This document shows, piece after piece, positions 31,302 to 40,247 of a stretch of 64,000 bases of DNA. This DNA is from Thioalkalivibrio sp. XN279. Lineage in GTDB: Bacteria > Pseudomonadota > Gammaproteobacteria > Steroidobacterales > XN24. The notes below the pieces were generated by a model. That model had not been told where the DNA came from. It saw nothing but the letters and a program-made list of their open reading frames with translations, and searched no databases. The DNA lies in NCBI RefSeq assembly GCF_011089885.1, contig NZ_JAANBD010000028.1, forward strand, positions 248,001-312,000, written 5' to 3'. A program made the position numbers and the translations under genes. Positions within the stretch are counted from its first letter, which is position 1. Each line of letters starts with the position of its first letter.

Positions 31302-32584
31302 CACAGCCTCCCGTCCACGGCGTCGGCCGGCAGCAGGTGCTTGATGTCGTACAGCACGCCGCCCTCGTTGAGGAAGCCGCGCACGCCGGCGGCGCCGAGG
31401 GCCTTGAACTCCTTGTGGGCCACGGCCAGCACCACGGCGTCGTAGGACCCGGACTCGGGCGCGGCCACGGGCTCGATGCCGTATTCATGGCGTGCCTCCG
31501 CCGCATCCACCCACGGGTCGTGCACGTCCACGCGCGCGCCGAGGTCGGCGAGTTCGCGCACCAGGTCCACCACCTTGGTGTTGCGGATGTCGGGGCAGTT
31601 CTCCTTGAAGGTGAGGCCCAGCACCAGCACACGGCTGCCCTTCACGGCGAGGCCCTTCTGGATCATCAGGCGCACCACGCGGTTGGCGACGTAAAGCGCC
31701 ATGTTGTCGTTGATGCGACGGCCGGCCAGGATCATGGCCGGGTGGTAACCGACCGCCTGGCTCTTGTGCGTGAGGTAGTAAGGGTCGACGCCGATGCAGT
31801 GGCCGCCGACCAGCCCGGGGCGGAAGGGCAGGAAGTTCCACTTCGTGCCCGCGGCCTCCAGCACCTCCAGGGTGTCGATACCGAGGCGGTTGAAGATCAT
31901 GGCCAGCTCGTTGATGAGCGCGATATTGACGTCGCGCTGGGTGTTCTCGATGACTTTCGCCGCCTCGGCCACGCGGATGGAGGAGGCGCGGTAGGTGCCG
32001 GCGGTGATGATGCTGGCGTAGAGCGCGTCGACGAAGTCGGCCACCTCGGGCGTCGAGCCGGACGTGACCTTGAGAATGTTCTCGACGCGGTGTTCCTTGT
32101 CGCCCGGGTTGATGCGCTCCGGGCTGTAGCCGGCGTAGAAGTCGATGTTGTAGGTGAGCCCGGAAATCTCCTCGATGATGGGCACGCACACCTCTTCGGT
32201 GGCCCCGGGGTAGACCGTGGACTCGAAGATGACGGTGTCGCCGCGCTTGACCAGTTCGCCCAGGGTGCGGCTGGCGCGCTCCAACGGGGCCAGGTCGGGG
32301 ATGCGGGCGTCGTCGATGGGCGTCGGCACGGTGACGATGTAGACGTTGCAGGCAGTGAGACCGGCCGGGTCACTGGTGAAGCCGAGCTGGGTCGCGGAGG
32401 CGAGTTCCTCCGGGCTGGTCTCGAGCGTCGAATCCTCGCCCGCCTCGAGCTCGGCGATGCGTTCGCGCTTCAGGTCGAATCCCACGGTCGGGTAGCGGCG
32501 GCCGAAAGCCACCGCCAGCGGCAGGCCGACGTAGCCCAGGCCGATGATCCCGATTTTCACCTCGTCCATGGCAGGCAAGCTCAT
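31301..32584 (-). CDS. Nucleotide-sugar 6-dehydrogenase (TviB/VipA/WbpO-like)
   Basis: This 427-residue enzyme has an N-terminal NAD-binding domain ([18 protein letters not shown]), the central domain with the catalytic cysteine Cys263 in [12 protein letters not shown], and a C-terminal UDP-binding domain. [10 protein letters not shown] and [15 protein letters not shown] are typical of the Vi-antigen TviB/WbpO group, which oxidises UDP-GlcNAc or UDP-GalNAc, though UDP-glucose cannot be excluded. The product is a UDP-uronic acid. The ATG at 32584 has GGAG seven bases upstream. A perfect TATAAT on the minus strand (32657-32662) may be its -10 box, but no good -35 is placed at the right spacing. 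Confidence 0.9.
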   Translation of the reverse strand: MSLPAMDEVKIGIIGLGYVGLPLAVAFGRRYPTVGFDLKRERIAELEAGEDSTLETSPEELASATQLGFTSDPAGLTACNVYIVTVPTPIDDARIPDLAPLERASRTLGELVKRGDTVIFESTVYPGATEEVCVPIIEEISGLTYNIDFYAGYSPERINPGDKEHRVENILKVTSGSTPEVADFVDALYASIITAGTYRASSIRVAEAAKVIENTQRDVNIALINELAMIFNRLGIDTLEVLEAAGTKWNFLPFRPGLVGGHCIGVDPYYLTHKSQAVGYHPAMILAGRRINDNMALYVANRVVRLMIQKGLAVKGSRVLVLGLTFKENCPDIRNTKVVDLVRELADLGARVDVHDPWVDAAEARHEYGIEPVAAPESGSYDAVVLAVAHKEFKALGAAGVRGFLNEGGVLYDIKHLLPADAVDGRL

Positions 32585-32717
32585 CAGTCACTCCAGTCGA
32601 GACGGCGCCCCGCGGGAACGCGGGGAGCGCAGGAAAAATCTTGCAAAACAGCAGGGATTATAGGGTATGAACAAGTCCCCGGCGCCAAGTCCTTGACCCG
32701 CATGCCCCCGGTTGTTC

Positions 32718-32746
32718 TTGGCGGGGCCACCCCGTCCGTCTATTAT
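32718..32746 (+). promoter_or_regulatory. Candidate sigma-70 promoter of the Mrp-like operon
   Basis: TTGGCG (32718-32723) and TATTAT (32741-32746) are separated by exactly 17 bases and lie 37 bases before the GTG start of the first gene. The 198-nt gap between the divergent dehydrogenase and Mrp genes contains this and the minus-strand TATAAT noted there. Confidence 0.6.
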
Positions 32747-32782
32747 TGCCGACTTGCATGACGCCTCGGACCCGCCCCACCC

Positions 32783-33286
32783 GTGAACAGCAAACCGGTC
32801 AATCTGGCCCTGATGGGACTGGCACTGCTCGCCGTCTGGCTGCTGTTGTCCGGCCTGTTCAAGCCCCTGCTGATCAGCCTTGCCGTGCTTTCGGTGCTCC
32901 TCACCCTGTGGCTCTCGAGCCGCATGGGACTCGTTGATTCAGAGCACCACCCGGTGTGGGCGGCGCTGCGCTACGGTCCTTACTGGCCCTGGCTGTCGGT
33001 CGAGATCGTCAAGTCGAGCTTCGACGTGGCGCGCCGCGTGCTTTCGCCCTCCATGCCCATCAGTCCCACCGTGTTCGAGGTGGACGCCAGCCAGCATACG
33101 ATGGTCGGGCGGGTCGTCTATGCGAACTCCATCACGCTCACGCCAGGGACCGTGACGCTGGACGTGCAGGGCAACCGGCTCAGGGTGCATGCGCTGTCGC
33201 GTGAGAGCATCGACTACCTTGTCAGCGGCGAGATGGATCGCCGCGTCACCCGGGCCGAGGGCGAGGCGGAGCGCCGGGCACGATGA
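32783..33286 (+). CDS. mrpE: Na+/H+ antiporter subunit E
   Basis: This 167-residue protein has two N-terminal membrane helices (about 8-45) and a soluble C-terminal domain with the MnhE block YANSITLTPGTVTLDV, followed by a charged tail. MrpE is a small accessory subunit of the multi-subunit cation/proton antiporter in the cytoplasmic membrane. It starts with GTG at 32783; an ATG ten codons later (32813) would remove part of the first helix. It is the first gene of the operon and overlaps mrpF by four bases (ATGA). Confidence 0.9.
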   Translation: MNSKPVNLALMGLALLAVWLLLSGLFKPLLISLAVLSVLLTLWLSSRMGLVDSEHHPVWAALRYGPYWPWLSVEIVKSSFDVARRVLSPSMPISPTVFEVDASQHTMVGRVVYANSITLTPGTVTLDVQGNRLRVHALSRESIDYLVSGEMDRRVTRAEGEAERRAR

Positions 33287-33543
33287 TCATCGCCGCGATC
33301 CTCGCCATCATGGTCACGATGGCGCTCGCGGTGACGCGCGCGCTGCTCGGCGAGACCGTTTACGACCGCATCCTGGCGGTGAACGTGTTCGGCACCAAGA
33401 CCGTGCTGCTCATCGCCGCGCTCGCCTTCCTCACCGGGCGTCCGGACGTGCTCGACATCGCCCTCGCCTACGCGCTGATCAACTTCATCGGCGTGATCGC
33501 GGTGCTGCGTTACTTCGAGTACGGGGGGCCGGAAAATGACTGA
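33283..33543 (+). CDS. mrpF: Na+/H+ antiporter subunit F
   Basis: This 86-residue protein has three membrane helices and the MrpF/MnhF motif RALLGETVYDRILAVNVFGTKTV. It is a structural subunit of the Mrp complex. Start and stop both overlap neighbours: ATGA with mrpE and an eight-base overlap with mrpG, as is usual for tightly coupled Mrp operons. Confidence 0.9.
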   Translation: MIIAAILAIMVTMALAVTRALLGETVYDRILAVNVFGTKTVLLIAALAFLTGRPDVLDIALAYALINFIGVIAVLRYFEYGGPEND

Positions 33544-33916
33544 AGTCATGACGCTCGCGCTCGACCTCCTCAGCTGGTTCCTCATCCTCGTCGGCGGCGC
33601 CTTCGGCATCATCGGCGGCATCGGCCTGCTGCGCCTGCCGGACTTCTTCAGCCGTATCCACGCCGCCAGTGTCACCGAGTCCATGTGTGCGCCCTGCATC
33701 ATCGCCGGCCTGATGCTGCAGTCGGGCCTCACGCTGGTGACCGTGAAGCTGGCTTTCCTCATCGTGTTCCTGTTCCTCACCAGCCCGACGGCCTCGCACG
33801 CGCTGGCGAAAGCAGCGCTGCACGGCGGCCTGCATCCCGGCGAAGAGCATCCGAGCGCCCGCCGCGGGCAGTCCCGGCCCGAGGGTGATGCGGCCAGCGA
33901 GGGAGCGCACGGCTGA
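33536..33916 (+). CDS. mrpG: Na+/H+ antiporter subunit G
   Basis: This 126-residue protein has three membrane helices and the MnhG signature GGAFGIIGGIGLLRLPDFFSRIHAASVTES. The last ~25 residues are hydrophilic and charged (EEHPSARRGQSRPEG), longer than in many MrpG proteins. It overlaps the stop/start of the next gene by one base (TGATG). Confidence 0.9.
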   Translation: MTEVMTLALDLLSWFLILVGGAFGIIGGIGLLRLPDFFSRIHAASVTESMCAPCIIAGLMLQSGLTLVTVKLAFLIVFLFLTSPTASHALAKAALHGGLHPGEEHPSARRGQSRPEGDAASEGAHG

Positions 33917-34971
33917 TGGACACGGTGATCGACGTCCTGCTGCTGGCTTTCCTGGCCATCTGCGCGGTGAGCATCCTGCGGCTGCGCGACCTGTTCGCCA
34001 TGGCGATGATGTTCGGCCTGTTCAGCCTGATCTCCGCCGGACTGTTCACCACCATGGACGCGCCCGACGTCGCCTTCACCGAGGCCGCCGTGGGTGCGGG
34101 CATCTCGACCATCCTCATCCTGGCGACGCTGGCGCAGACGGCGCGGCGCGAACAACCTGTGCCGAGTCGCAGCAAGTGGTTGCCGCTGGCGATCGTCTGG
34201 GTCACGGGCGCGGTCCTGATCTACGGCACCATGGACCTGCCCGCCTTCGGCGACGGCGCCGCGCCGGCGCACAACCACGTCGCGCCCTACTACCTGCAGG
34301 AATCCTATAAAGACATCGGTATCCCCAACGTGGTGGCCTCGATCCTGGCCAGCTACCGCGGCTACGACACCCTCGGCGAGGTGGTGGTGGTGTTCTCGGC
34401 GGTGATCGGCGTGCTGGCGCTGCTCGGCCTGCGCGCCCGCCCGCCGGGGATCGTCACCGGGCCCCCGCGCCCGCTCGACCACCGCGTCGTGCTGAAGGTC
34501 ATCGCCAAGCTGGTGGTGCCGGTGATCCTCTTGTTCGCGCTCTACGTCCAGTTCCACGGCGAGTACAGCCCCGGCGGCGGCTTCCAGGCCGGCGTCATCT
34601 TCGCCGCCGCCATCATCCTTTACGCCCTGGTGTTCGGGCTCGACGAGGCCCGCCACGTGATCGCGCCCCGCCTGCTGCAGCGGCTGCCGGCGATCGGCGT
34701 GCTGATTTTCGGCGGCGTCGGGCTGCTCACCATGCTGCTCGGCGGCAACTACCTCGCCTACAACGCCCTGGGCGAAAACCCGCAAAAGGCGCAGCAGACC
34801 GGGATCATCCTGGTCGAGATCGGCGTCGGCGTCACCGTGGCCTCGGTGATGCTGCTGATCTATTTCACCTTCGCCGAGCGCGGCCGCGGCAAGAAGGCGG
34901 ACGACGGCGATAGCGCCGGCACCGGCGCGGGCAGCAGCGGCGGCAGCGGCGGCAGCGGGAGCAGCCCATGA
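33916..34971 (+). CDS. MbhD/MbhE-MnhB fusion subunit (MrpA C-terminal region fused to MrpB)
   Basis: This 351-residue membrane protein joins pieces that belong to two subunits in classical Mrp. Residues ~1-85 match the MbhD/DUF4040 domain (FTTMDAPDVAFTEAAVGAGIST), residues ~130-180 the MbhE segment (GIPNVVASILASYRGYDTLGEVVVVFSA), and residues ~195-330 the MnhB domain (FHGEYSPGGGFQAGVIFAAA). In classical operons the first two form the end of MrpA. The C-terminus is a Gly/Ser-rich tail (about 335-351). It overlaps mrpC by four bases. Role: part of the ion path and the interface to the antiporter-like subunits. Confidence 0.88.
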   Translation: MDTVIDVLLLAFLAICAVSILRLRDLFAMAMMFGLFSLISAGLFTTMDAPDVAFTEAAVGAGISTILILATLAQTARREQPVPSRSKWLPLAIVWVTGAVLIYGTMDLPAFGDGAAPAHNHVAPYYLQESYKDIGIPNVVASILASYRGYDTLGEVVVVFSAVIGVLALLGLRARPPGIVTGPPRPLDHRVVLKVIAKLVVPVILLFALYVQFHGEYSPGGGFQAGVIFAAAIILYALVFGLDEARHVIAPRLLQRLPAIGVLIFGGVGLLTMLLGGNYLAYNALGENPQKAQQTGIILVEIGVGVTVASVMLLIYFTFAERGRGKKADDGDSAGTGAGSSGGSGGSGSSP

Positions 34972-35321
34972 GCTTCATCGCCCATTACAACTATCACGTC
35001 GCCATCATCCTCGCGATGATCGGCCTCTACACCATGATCTCGCGCACCAACCTGGTGAAGAAGGTGGCGGGCCTGAACATCTTCCAGGTGTCGGTGTTCA
35101 TCCTCTTCATCAGTCTCGGGGTCATGGACGACGGCACTGTGCCCATCCTGGAGGAAGGCTATACGTCCTACTCCAACCCGCTGCCGCACGTGCTCATCCT
35201 CACCGCCATCGTGGTCGGCGTCGCCACCACCGCGTTGGCGCTGGCCTTGATCATTCGCATCAACGAGGCCTACGGCACGGTCGAGGAAGACCAGGTCCAG
35301 GCCAAGGACGAAGAGCCCTGA
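34968..35321 (+). CDS. mrpC: Na+/H+ antiporter subunit C (NuoK-like)
   Basis: This 117-residue protein has three membrane helices and the NuoK/MrpC pattern GLYTMISRTNLVKKVAGLNIFQVSVFILFISLG, and ends in an acidic tail. It includes the PLPHVLILTAIVVGVATTALALALIIRI block with the conserved helix-3 positions. NuoK-like subunits connect antiporter-like subunits to the rest of the complex. The stop codon TGA overlaps a CTG that appears to start the next gene. Confidence 0.9.
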   Translation: MSFIAHYNYHVAIILAMIGLYTMISRTNLVKKVAGLNIFQVSVFILFISLGVMDDGTVPILEEGYTSYSNPLPHVLILTAIVVGVATTALALALIIRINEAYGTVEEDQVQAKDEEP

Positions 35322-36808
35322 GCGCGGCGTCTCACATCCTGCCGCTGATCGTCGTCGCGCCGATGCTGGGCGCGGCGGTGGCCGCGCTGTTGCCGGCCGG
35401 CCGCCTGCCCTGGCTGTGGGCCACGGCGGTGAGCTGGTTCATGCTCTATGCCGCCGCCACGCTGGCGGCCCAGGCCATGGACCTGGGCGTGCTGAGCTAC
35501 TGGATGGGCGGCTGGACGCCGCCCATCGGCATCGAGTACCGGCTCGACCCGGCCAACGCGCTGCTGGCGCTCTTGATCGCGCTGCTGGCCGCCGTGGTGC
35601 TGCCTTTCGCGGGACCGAGCCTTGCCGCGGAGGTCCCGGAGCGCAAATCGCCCTGGCTCTACGCCGCCCTGCTGCTGTTCCTCGCCGGCCAGATGGGCAT
35701 CGCGGTCACGGGCGACGCCTTCAACGTGTTCGTGTTCCTCGAGATCTCCTCGCTGGCGACCTACACCCTCATCGGCCTGGGCCGCAACCGGCGCGCGCTC
35801 ACCGCCTCTTTTTCCTACCTGATCATGGGCACGGTCGGCGCCACCTTCTTCCTCATCGGGGTCGGCCTGCTGTACGCCATGACCGGGACGTTGAACATGG
35901 CCGACCTGGCGGTGCGCATCCCGGAAGTCGCGGCGACGCGCACGGTGCACACCGCCTACGCCTTTATCGTGGTCGGCGTCTGCCTCAAGCTGGCCCTGTT
36001 CCCGCTGCACCTGTGGCTGCCCAACGCCTACACCTACGCGCCCAGCGCCGTCACCGCGCTGATGGCCGCCACCGCCACCAAGGTGGCGATCTACGTCCTG
36101 ATCCGTTTCATCTACACCGTCTTCGGCCCGGCCTTTTCCTTCGGCGACATGCCGACCGTGCAGTTGCTGGTGCCGCTGGCGATCGTCGGCCTGCTGAGCA
36201 CCTCGGTGGTGGCCATCGGCCAGGCCAACATCAAGCGCATGCTGGCCTACTCCTCGGTGGCGCAGATCGGCTACATGGTGCTGGGCATCGGCATGGCCTC
36301 GACGCTGGGCCTCACCGCCGCGCTGCTGCACGTGTTCAACCATGCACTGATGAAGGGCGCGCTGTTCCTCGCGCTGGGTTGCATCGCCTATCGCTTCGGC
36401 ACCACGCAGATCGACGCCTTCCGCGGCCTCGGGCGGCGCATGCCCTGGACCATGGCGGCCTTCGTCGCGGGCGGACTGAGCCTTATCGGCGTGCCGCTCA
36501 CGGTCGGCTTCATCAGCAAGTGGTACCTGGTCTCCGCCGCCATCGAGCTGGGCTGGTGGCCCATCGTCGCCGTGATCATCGTGGGCTCGCTGCTGGCGGT
36601 GATCTACATCTGGCGCGTGGTCGAGGTGGCTTACCTGCAGCCGGCTGAGGATACCAGCCGCTGCGAGGCGCCGCTGGCCCTGTTGCTGCCGACCTGGGTG
36701 CTGGTCGGCCTGAACTTCTGGTTCGGCATCGACACCCGCGTCACCGTCGGCATCGCCGAGCGCGCCGCGACGCTGCTGTTCTCCACCGCCGCGGGTGGCG
36801 CGCCATGA
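35318..36808 (+). CDS. mrpD: Antiporter-like subunit D, first copy (NuoL/M/N family), probable CTG start
   Basis: This ~496-residue protein has about fourteen membrane helices and the functional residues of the family: Glu142 (NVFVFLEISS, helix 5), Lys224 with the LWLP block (VCLKLALFPLHLWLP, helix 7), and a second lysine in MAATATKVAIY. The first ATG (35363) has no Shine-Dalgarno and would cut off the conserved LPLIVVAP. The in-frame CTG at 35318 overlaps the mrpC stop (CTGA) and has AAGGA nine bases upstream; no ATG, GTG or TTG occurs in frame between 35231 and 35363. The CTG start is therefore inferred. Numbering here counts from it. Confidence 0.82.
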   Translation: MSAASHILPLIVVAPMLGAAVAALLPAGRLPWLWATAVSWFMLYAAATLAAQAMDLGVLSYWMGGWTPPIGIEYRLDPANALLALLIALLAAVVLPFAGPSLAAEVPERKSPWLYAALLLFLAGQMGIAVTGDAFNVFVFLEISSLATYTLIGLGRNRRALTASFSYLIMGTVGATFFLIGVGLLYAMTGTLNMADLAVRIPEVAATRTVHTAYAFIVVGVCLKLALFPLHLWLPNAYTYAPSAVTALMAATATKVAIYVLIRFIYTVFGPAFSFGDMPTVQLLVPLAIVGLLSTSVVAIGQANIKRMLAYSSVAQIGYMVLGIGMASTLGLTAALLHVFNHALMKGALFLALGCIAYRFGTTQIDAFRGLGRRMPWTMAAFVAGGLSLIGVPLTVGFISKWYLVSAAIELGWWPIVAVIIVGSLLAVIYIWRVVEVAYLQPAEDTSRCEAPLALLLPTWVLVGLNFWFGIDTRVTVGIAERAATLLFSTAAGGAP

Positions 36809-38277
36809 TCCCGAGCGCCTCCACCGCCCTCGAGATCGCCGTGCTGGTGCCGCTGGTGGGGGCGCTGCTCATCGTGCTCACCGGCAAGCGGCCCAACCTG
36901 CGCGAAGCGGTCACGCTGGTCACGGCGGTGGCCCTGTTCGCCGTCGTGCTGCGCATCATGTACAGCCTGACGCGCGAGGAGATCATCGAGATCACGCTGA
37001 TCGAGATGCTGCCGGGGCTGAGCCTGTCCTTCCACACCGAGCCGCTGTCGATCCTGTTCGCCGCCATCGCCAGCTTCCTGTGGATCGTGACCTCGGTGTA
37101 TTCCATCGGCTACATGCGCGGCAACAACGAAAAGCACCAGACGCGCTTCTACGCCTGCTTCGCCATCGCGCTCTCCGGCGCGATGGGCGTGGCGTTCTCG
37201 GCCAACCTGCTGACGCTGTTCGTGTTCTACGAGGTGCTCACGCTCTCCACCTACCCGCTGGTGGCGCACAAGGGCGACGAGGCGGCGAAGAAAGGCGCGC
37301 GCACCTACCTCGGCATCCTGCTCGCCACCTCCATCGGCCTGCTGCTGCCCGCCATCATCTGGACCTACGCCGTGGCCGGCACGCTCGACTTCAGGCCGGG
37401 CGGCATCCTCGAGGGGCGCATCGGCGGCGGCCTGGCGACAGTGCTGCTCTTGATGTTCGTGCTCGGCGTCGGCAAGGCCGCGGTGATGCCGGTGCACCGC
37501 TGGCTCCCGGCGGCCATGGTGGCGCCGACGCCGGTCTCCGCGCTGCTGCATGCGGTGGCCGTGGTGAAGGCCGGCGTGTTCACCATCACCAAGGTCATCA
37601 TCTACATCTTCGGCCTGGACTTCCTGGTGGAGGTGCCGACCGAGCGGCTGCTGGTGTACCTCGCCGGCTTCACCGTCATCACCGCCTCGGTGGTGGCGCT
37701 GCGGCAGGTGAATATCAAGCGCATGCTGGCCTACTCCACCATCAGCCAGCTGTCCTACATCGTGCTCGCCGCGCTGGTGCTGGCGCCGCTGTCGGAAATC
37801 GGCGCGTCGGTGCACATCGTGGCGCACGCCTTCGGCAAGATCACGCTGTTCTTCGCCGCCGGCGCCATCTACATCGCGTCGAAGAAGACCGAGATCACGC
37901 AGCTGTCGGGCATCGGCCGGCGCATGCCGTGGACCATGACCGCCTTCGCCATCGGCGGGCTGTCGATGGTGGGCGTGCCGCCCACCGCCGGCTTCGTGTC
38001 CAAGTGGTACATGATCGCCGGCGCGTTCCAGAACGATAACTACTTCGTGCTCGCCGTGCTGGTCATCGCCACGGCGCTGAACGCGGCGTACTTCCTGCCC
38101 ATCATCTTCCGCGCCTTCTTCGACACCGAGGACGAGCCGCCGCAGAAAGACCACGGCGAGGCGCCCTGGCCGATGGTGGCGGCGCTGACCACCACGGCGG
38201 CGCTGGTATTGTTGTTCTTCGTCTTCAACGGTCCCGTGGTGGACCTCGAATACGGCATCCTGAAGGGCCCGGAATGA
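36805..38277 (+). CDS. Antiporter-like subunit D, second copy (NuoL/M/N family)
   Basis: This 490-residue membrane protein has the family's key residues: Glu143 (FVFYEVLTLSTYPL), Lys224 and His231 (GVGKAAVMPVHRWLP) and lysines in VAVVKAGVFTITK and the IKRMLAYSTISQLSY block. It begins with an ATG that overlaps the stop of the first D gene by four bases. All proton-path residues seem intact, so it should be an active channel subunit. Its role relative to classical MrpA is probably that of the NuoL-like half, since the MrpA C-terminal domains are fused to MnhB upstream. Confidence 0.9.
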   Translation: MIPSASTALEIAVLVPLVGALLIVLTGKRPNLREAVTLVTAVALFAVVLRIMYSLTREEIIEITLIEMLPGLSLSFHTEPLSILFAAIASFLWIVTSVYSIGYMRGNNEKHQTRFYACFAIALSGAMGVAFSANLLTLFVFYEVLTLSTYPLVAHKGDEAAKKGARTYLGILLATSIGLLLPAIIWTYAVAGTLDFRPGGILEGRIGGGLATVLLLMFVLGVGKAAVMPVHRWLPAAMVAPTPVSALLHAVAVVKAGVFTITKVIIYIFGLDFLVEVPTERLLVYLAGFTVITASVVALRQVNIKRMLAYSTISQLSYIVLAALVLAPLSEIGASVHIVAHAFGKITLFFAAGAIYIASKKTEITQLSGIGRRMPWTMTAFAIGGLSMVGVPPTAGFVSKWYMIAGAFQNDNYFVLAVLVIATALNAAYFLPIIFRAFFDTEDEPPQKDHGEAPWPMVAALTTTAALVLLFFVFNGPVVDLEYGILKGPE

Positions 38278-38540
38278 GCCAGCACGACGACAAGCACGAC
38301 CACTGGCTGGTGCGACCGGCCACCATCCGCTGGCTGTGGCGGGTGTTCGGCCTGGTGCTCGGCCTGACCGTGGCCGCGCAGCTGTTCATCGACGTGCACG
38401 GGTATTTCGGCGTGGACGGCTGGCTCGGCTTCAACGCCGCCTACGGCTTCCTCGCCTGCGTCGCCATGGTGCTGTTCGCGAAAGTGCTGGGCTGGCTGGT
38501 GAAGCGCCCCGAGCACTACTACCGGGACCTGGAAAAGTAG
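38274..38540 (+). CDS. Small two-helix membrane protein of the Mrp-like operon
   Basis: This 88-residue protein has a charged His/Asp-rich N-terminus (SQHDDKHDHW), two membrane helices (about 21-42 and 52-76) and a basic end. I do not recognise it as a classical Mrp subunit. Its start overlaps the preceding antiporter gene (ATGA) and it lies three bases before the next, so it is surely part of the same operon and probably of the same complex. It could bridge or stabilise the third antiporter-like subunit. Confidence 0.8.
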   Translation: MSQHDDKHDHWLVRPATIRWLWRVFGLVLGLTVAAQLFIDVHGYFGVDGWLGFNAAYGFLACVAMVLFAKVLGWLVKRPEHYYRDLEK

Positions 38541-38543
38541 GCC

Positions 38544-40247
38544 ATGTTCGAGATCGTCATTCCGCCGGCATTCGTGATGCTCATCGGGGCCTTCCTGGTC
38601 GCGGTGTCGCGTCCGGGCCTGCGACCGGTGATCGCGCTTGCCGCGCCGCTGGTGACGCTGTACGCGATCTGGCAGATCCCGGACGGCATCCAGCTCACCG
38701 CCACCTTCCTCGGCTACGAGGTGCAGGTGGTCGAAGGCAGCCCGGTGCGGCGGCTGTTCGCCACCGTGTTCGCGCTGATGGGCTTCGGCGGCGTGCTGTT
38801 CGCCTTCCGCCAGGCCAAGTGGTACGAGCTCGCCGCGGCCATGGCCTACGCTTCGGGTGCCATCGGCGTGAGCTTCGCCGGCGACCTCATCGTGATGTTC
38901 CTGTTCTGGGAGCTGATGGCGCTGTTCTCGGTGGTGGTGGTGTGGTGCGGCGGCACTTTCGGCTCCAAGCGCGCCGGCATCCGCTACATCATCATGCATC
39001 TCCTCGGCGGCATCATCCTCAAGGTCGGCATCGAGGGCATCATGATCCACACCGGCTCGGTGGAGATCCGCGCCCTCACGCTGGACAACTTCGACACCTG
39101 GCTGGTGTTCATCGGCATCCTGGTGAACGCGGCCGCGCCGCCCATCAGCGCCTGGCTGGCCGACGCCTACCCCGAGTCCTCGCCCACCGGCTCGGTGTTC
39201 CTCTCGGCCTTCACCACCAAGACGGCGGTGCTGGCGCTGATGCTGCTGTTCCCGGGCCAGCCGCTGCTCATCGGCATCGGGCTTTGGATGATCTTCTACG
39301 GCATCATCTACGCGCTGCTCGAGAACGACATCCGCCGCATTCTTTCCTATTCCATCATCAACCAGGTCGGGTTCATGGTGGTGGCCGTCGGCATCGGCAC
39401 CGAGATGGCGCTCAACGGCGCGGCGGCGCACGCTTTCGCGCACATCTTCTACAAGGCGCTGCTGTTCATGAGCGCCGGCGCCGTGATCTACCAGACCGGC
39501 AAGCACAAGTGCTCGGAGCTGGGCGGGCTGTTCCGCACCATGCCGCTGACCACCATCTGCGGCACCATCGGCGCGCTGGCCATCTCGGCCTTCCCGCTCA
39601 CCTCGGGCTTCATCTCCAAGTCGCTGACCGTGTCGGCCGCCGCCGAGATGCACATGACCTGGGTGTGGTACCTGATGGTGGCGGCATCGGCCGGCGTGTT
39701 CCTGCATGCCGGCATCAAGTTCCCGTGGTACGTGTTCTTCCAGAAGGACTCGGGGCTGCGCCCGAAGGACCCGCCGTGGAACATGCAGGCGGCCATGGTG
39801 CTGTTCTCGATCGTGTGTATCGGGCTGGGGGTGTTCCCGCAGCTGCTGTACGGGCTGCTGCCGTACCCGGTGGAGTACGAGCCTTACACCGCGGAGCACG
39901 TGGTGACGCAGACACAGCTGTTGCTGTTCGCCGGGCTGGCGTTCTTCGTCATGCTGCCGCTGATGAAGCGCACGCTCACCGTGAGCCTGGACCTCGACTG
40001 GTTCTGGCGCGTCGGCTGGGTGCGCCTGTTCCGCGCCTTCGAGGGGCTGATGAACGGCCTGCGGGAAGGCGCCGGCGGTTTCGTCCAGGGCCTGCTGCGA
40101 CGATTCTCCGACGGGCTGATGCGCCACCACGGCGCGCAGGGCGTGCTGGCGCGGGCCTGGCCGGTGGGGAGCATGCTGCTGTGGGTGGCGCTGCTCCTCG
40201 CCGTCTTCATGATTTTCCGCTATTTCCCCGGGGTCGGACCGTCTTAA
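38544..40247 (+). CDS. Antiporter-like subunit D, third copy, lacking the helix-7 lysine
   Basis: This 567-residue protein has about fourteen to fifteen membrane helices of the NuoL/M/N type and Glu123 in LFWELMALFSV. At helix 7, where the two other copies read LKLALFPLHLWLP and GKAAVMPVHRWLP, this one reads VNAAAPPISAWLA: the lysine is Asn195 (AAC), the histidine is Ser and the WLP proline is lost. TTKTAVLAL and SGFISKS keep later lysines. A long C-terminal extension adds an amphipathic region (SLDLDWFWRVGWVRLF) and a last helix. The stop TAA (40245-40247) and the last codons lie within the left terminal repeat of the element at 40231-40454. Confidence 0.88.
   Translation: MFEIVIPPAFVMLIGAFLVAVSRPGLRPVIALAAPLVTLYAIWQIPDGIQLTATFLGYEVQVVEGSPVRRLFATVFALMGFGGVLFAFRQAKWYELAAAMAYASGAIGVSFAGDLIVMFLFWELMALFSVVVVWCGGTFGSKRAGIRYIIMHLLGGIILKVGIEGIMIHTGSVEIRALTLDNFDTWLVFIGILVNAAAPPISAWLADAYPESSPTGSVFLSAFTTKTAVLALMLLFPGQPLLIGIGLWMIFYGIIYALLENDIRRILSYSIINQVGFMVVAVGIGTEMALNGAAAHAFAHIFYKALLFMSAGAVIYQTGKHKCSELGGLFRTMPLTTICGTIGALAISAFPLTSGFISKSLTVSAAAEMHMTWVWYLMVAASAGVFLHAGIKFPWYVFFQKDSGLRPKDPPWNMQAAMVLFSIVCIGLGVFPQLLYGLLPYPVEYEPYTAEHVVTQTQLLLFAGLAFFVMLPLMKRTLTVSLDLDWFWRVGWVRLFRAFEGLMNGLREGAGGFVQGLLRRFSDGLMRHHGAQGVLARAWPVGSMLLWVALLLAVFMIFRYFPGVGPS

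Noticed and set aside
34900-34971. The Gly/Ser-rich tail of the MnhB fusion as a frameshift artefact
   Set aside because: The frame ends exactly at the ATGA overlap with mrpC, and codon use is regular, so the tail is probably real.
38040-40130. A 696-codon minus-strand open frame opposite the antiporter genes
   Set aside because: His/Gln/Glu-rich antisense translation of membrane-protein codons, with no motif; the plus-strand genes overlap properly as an operon.
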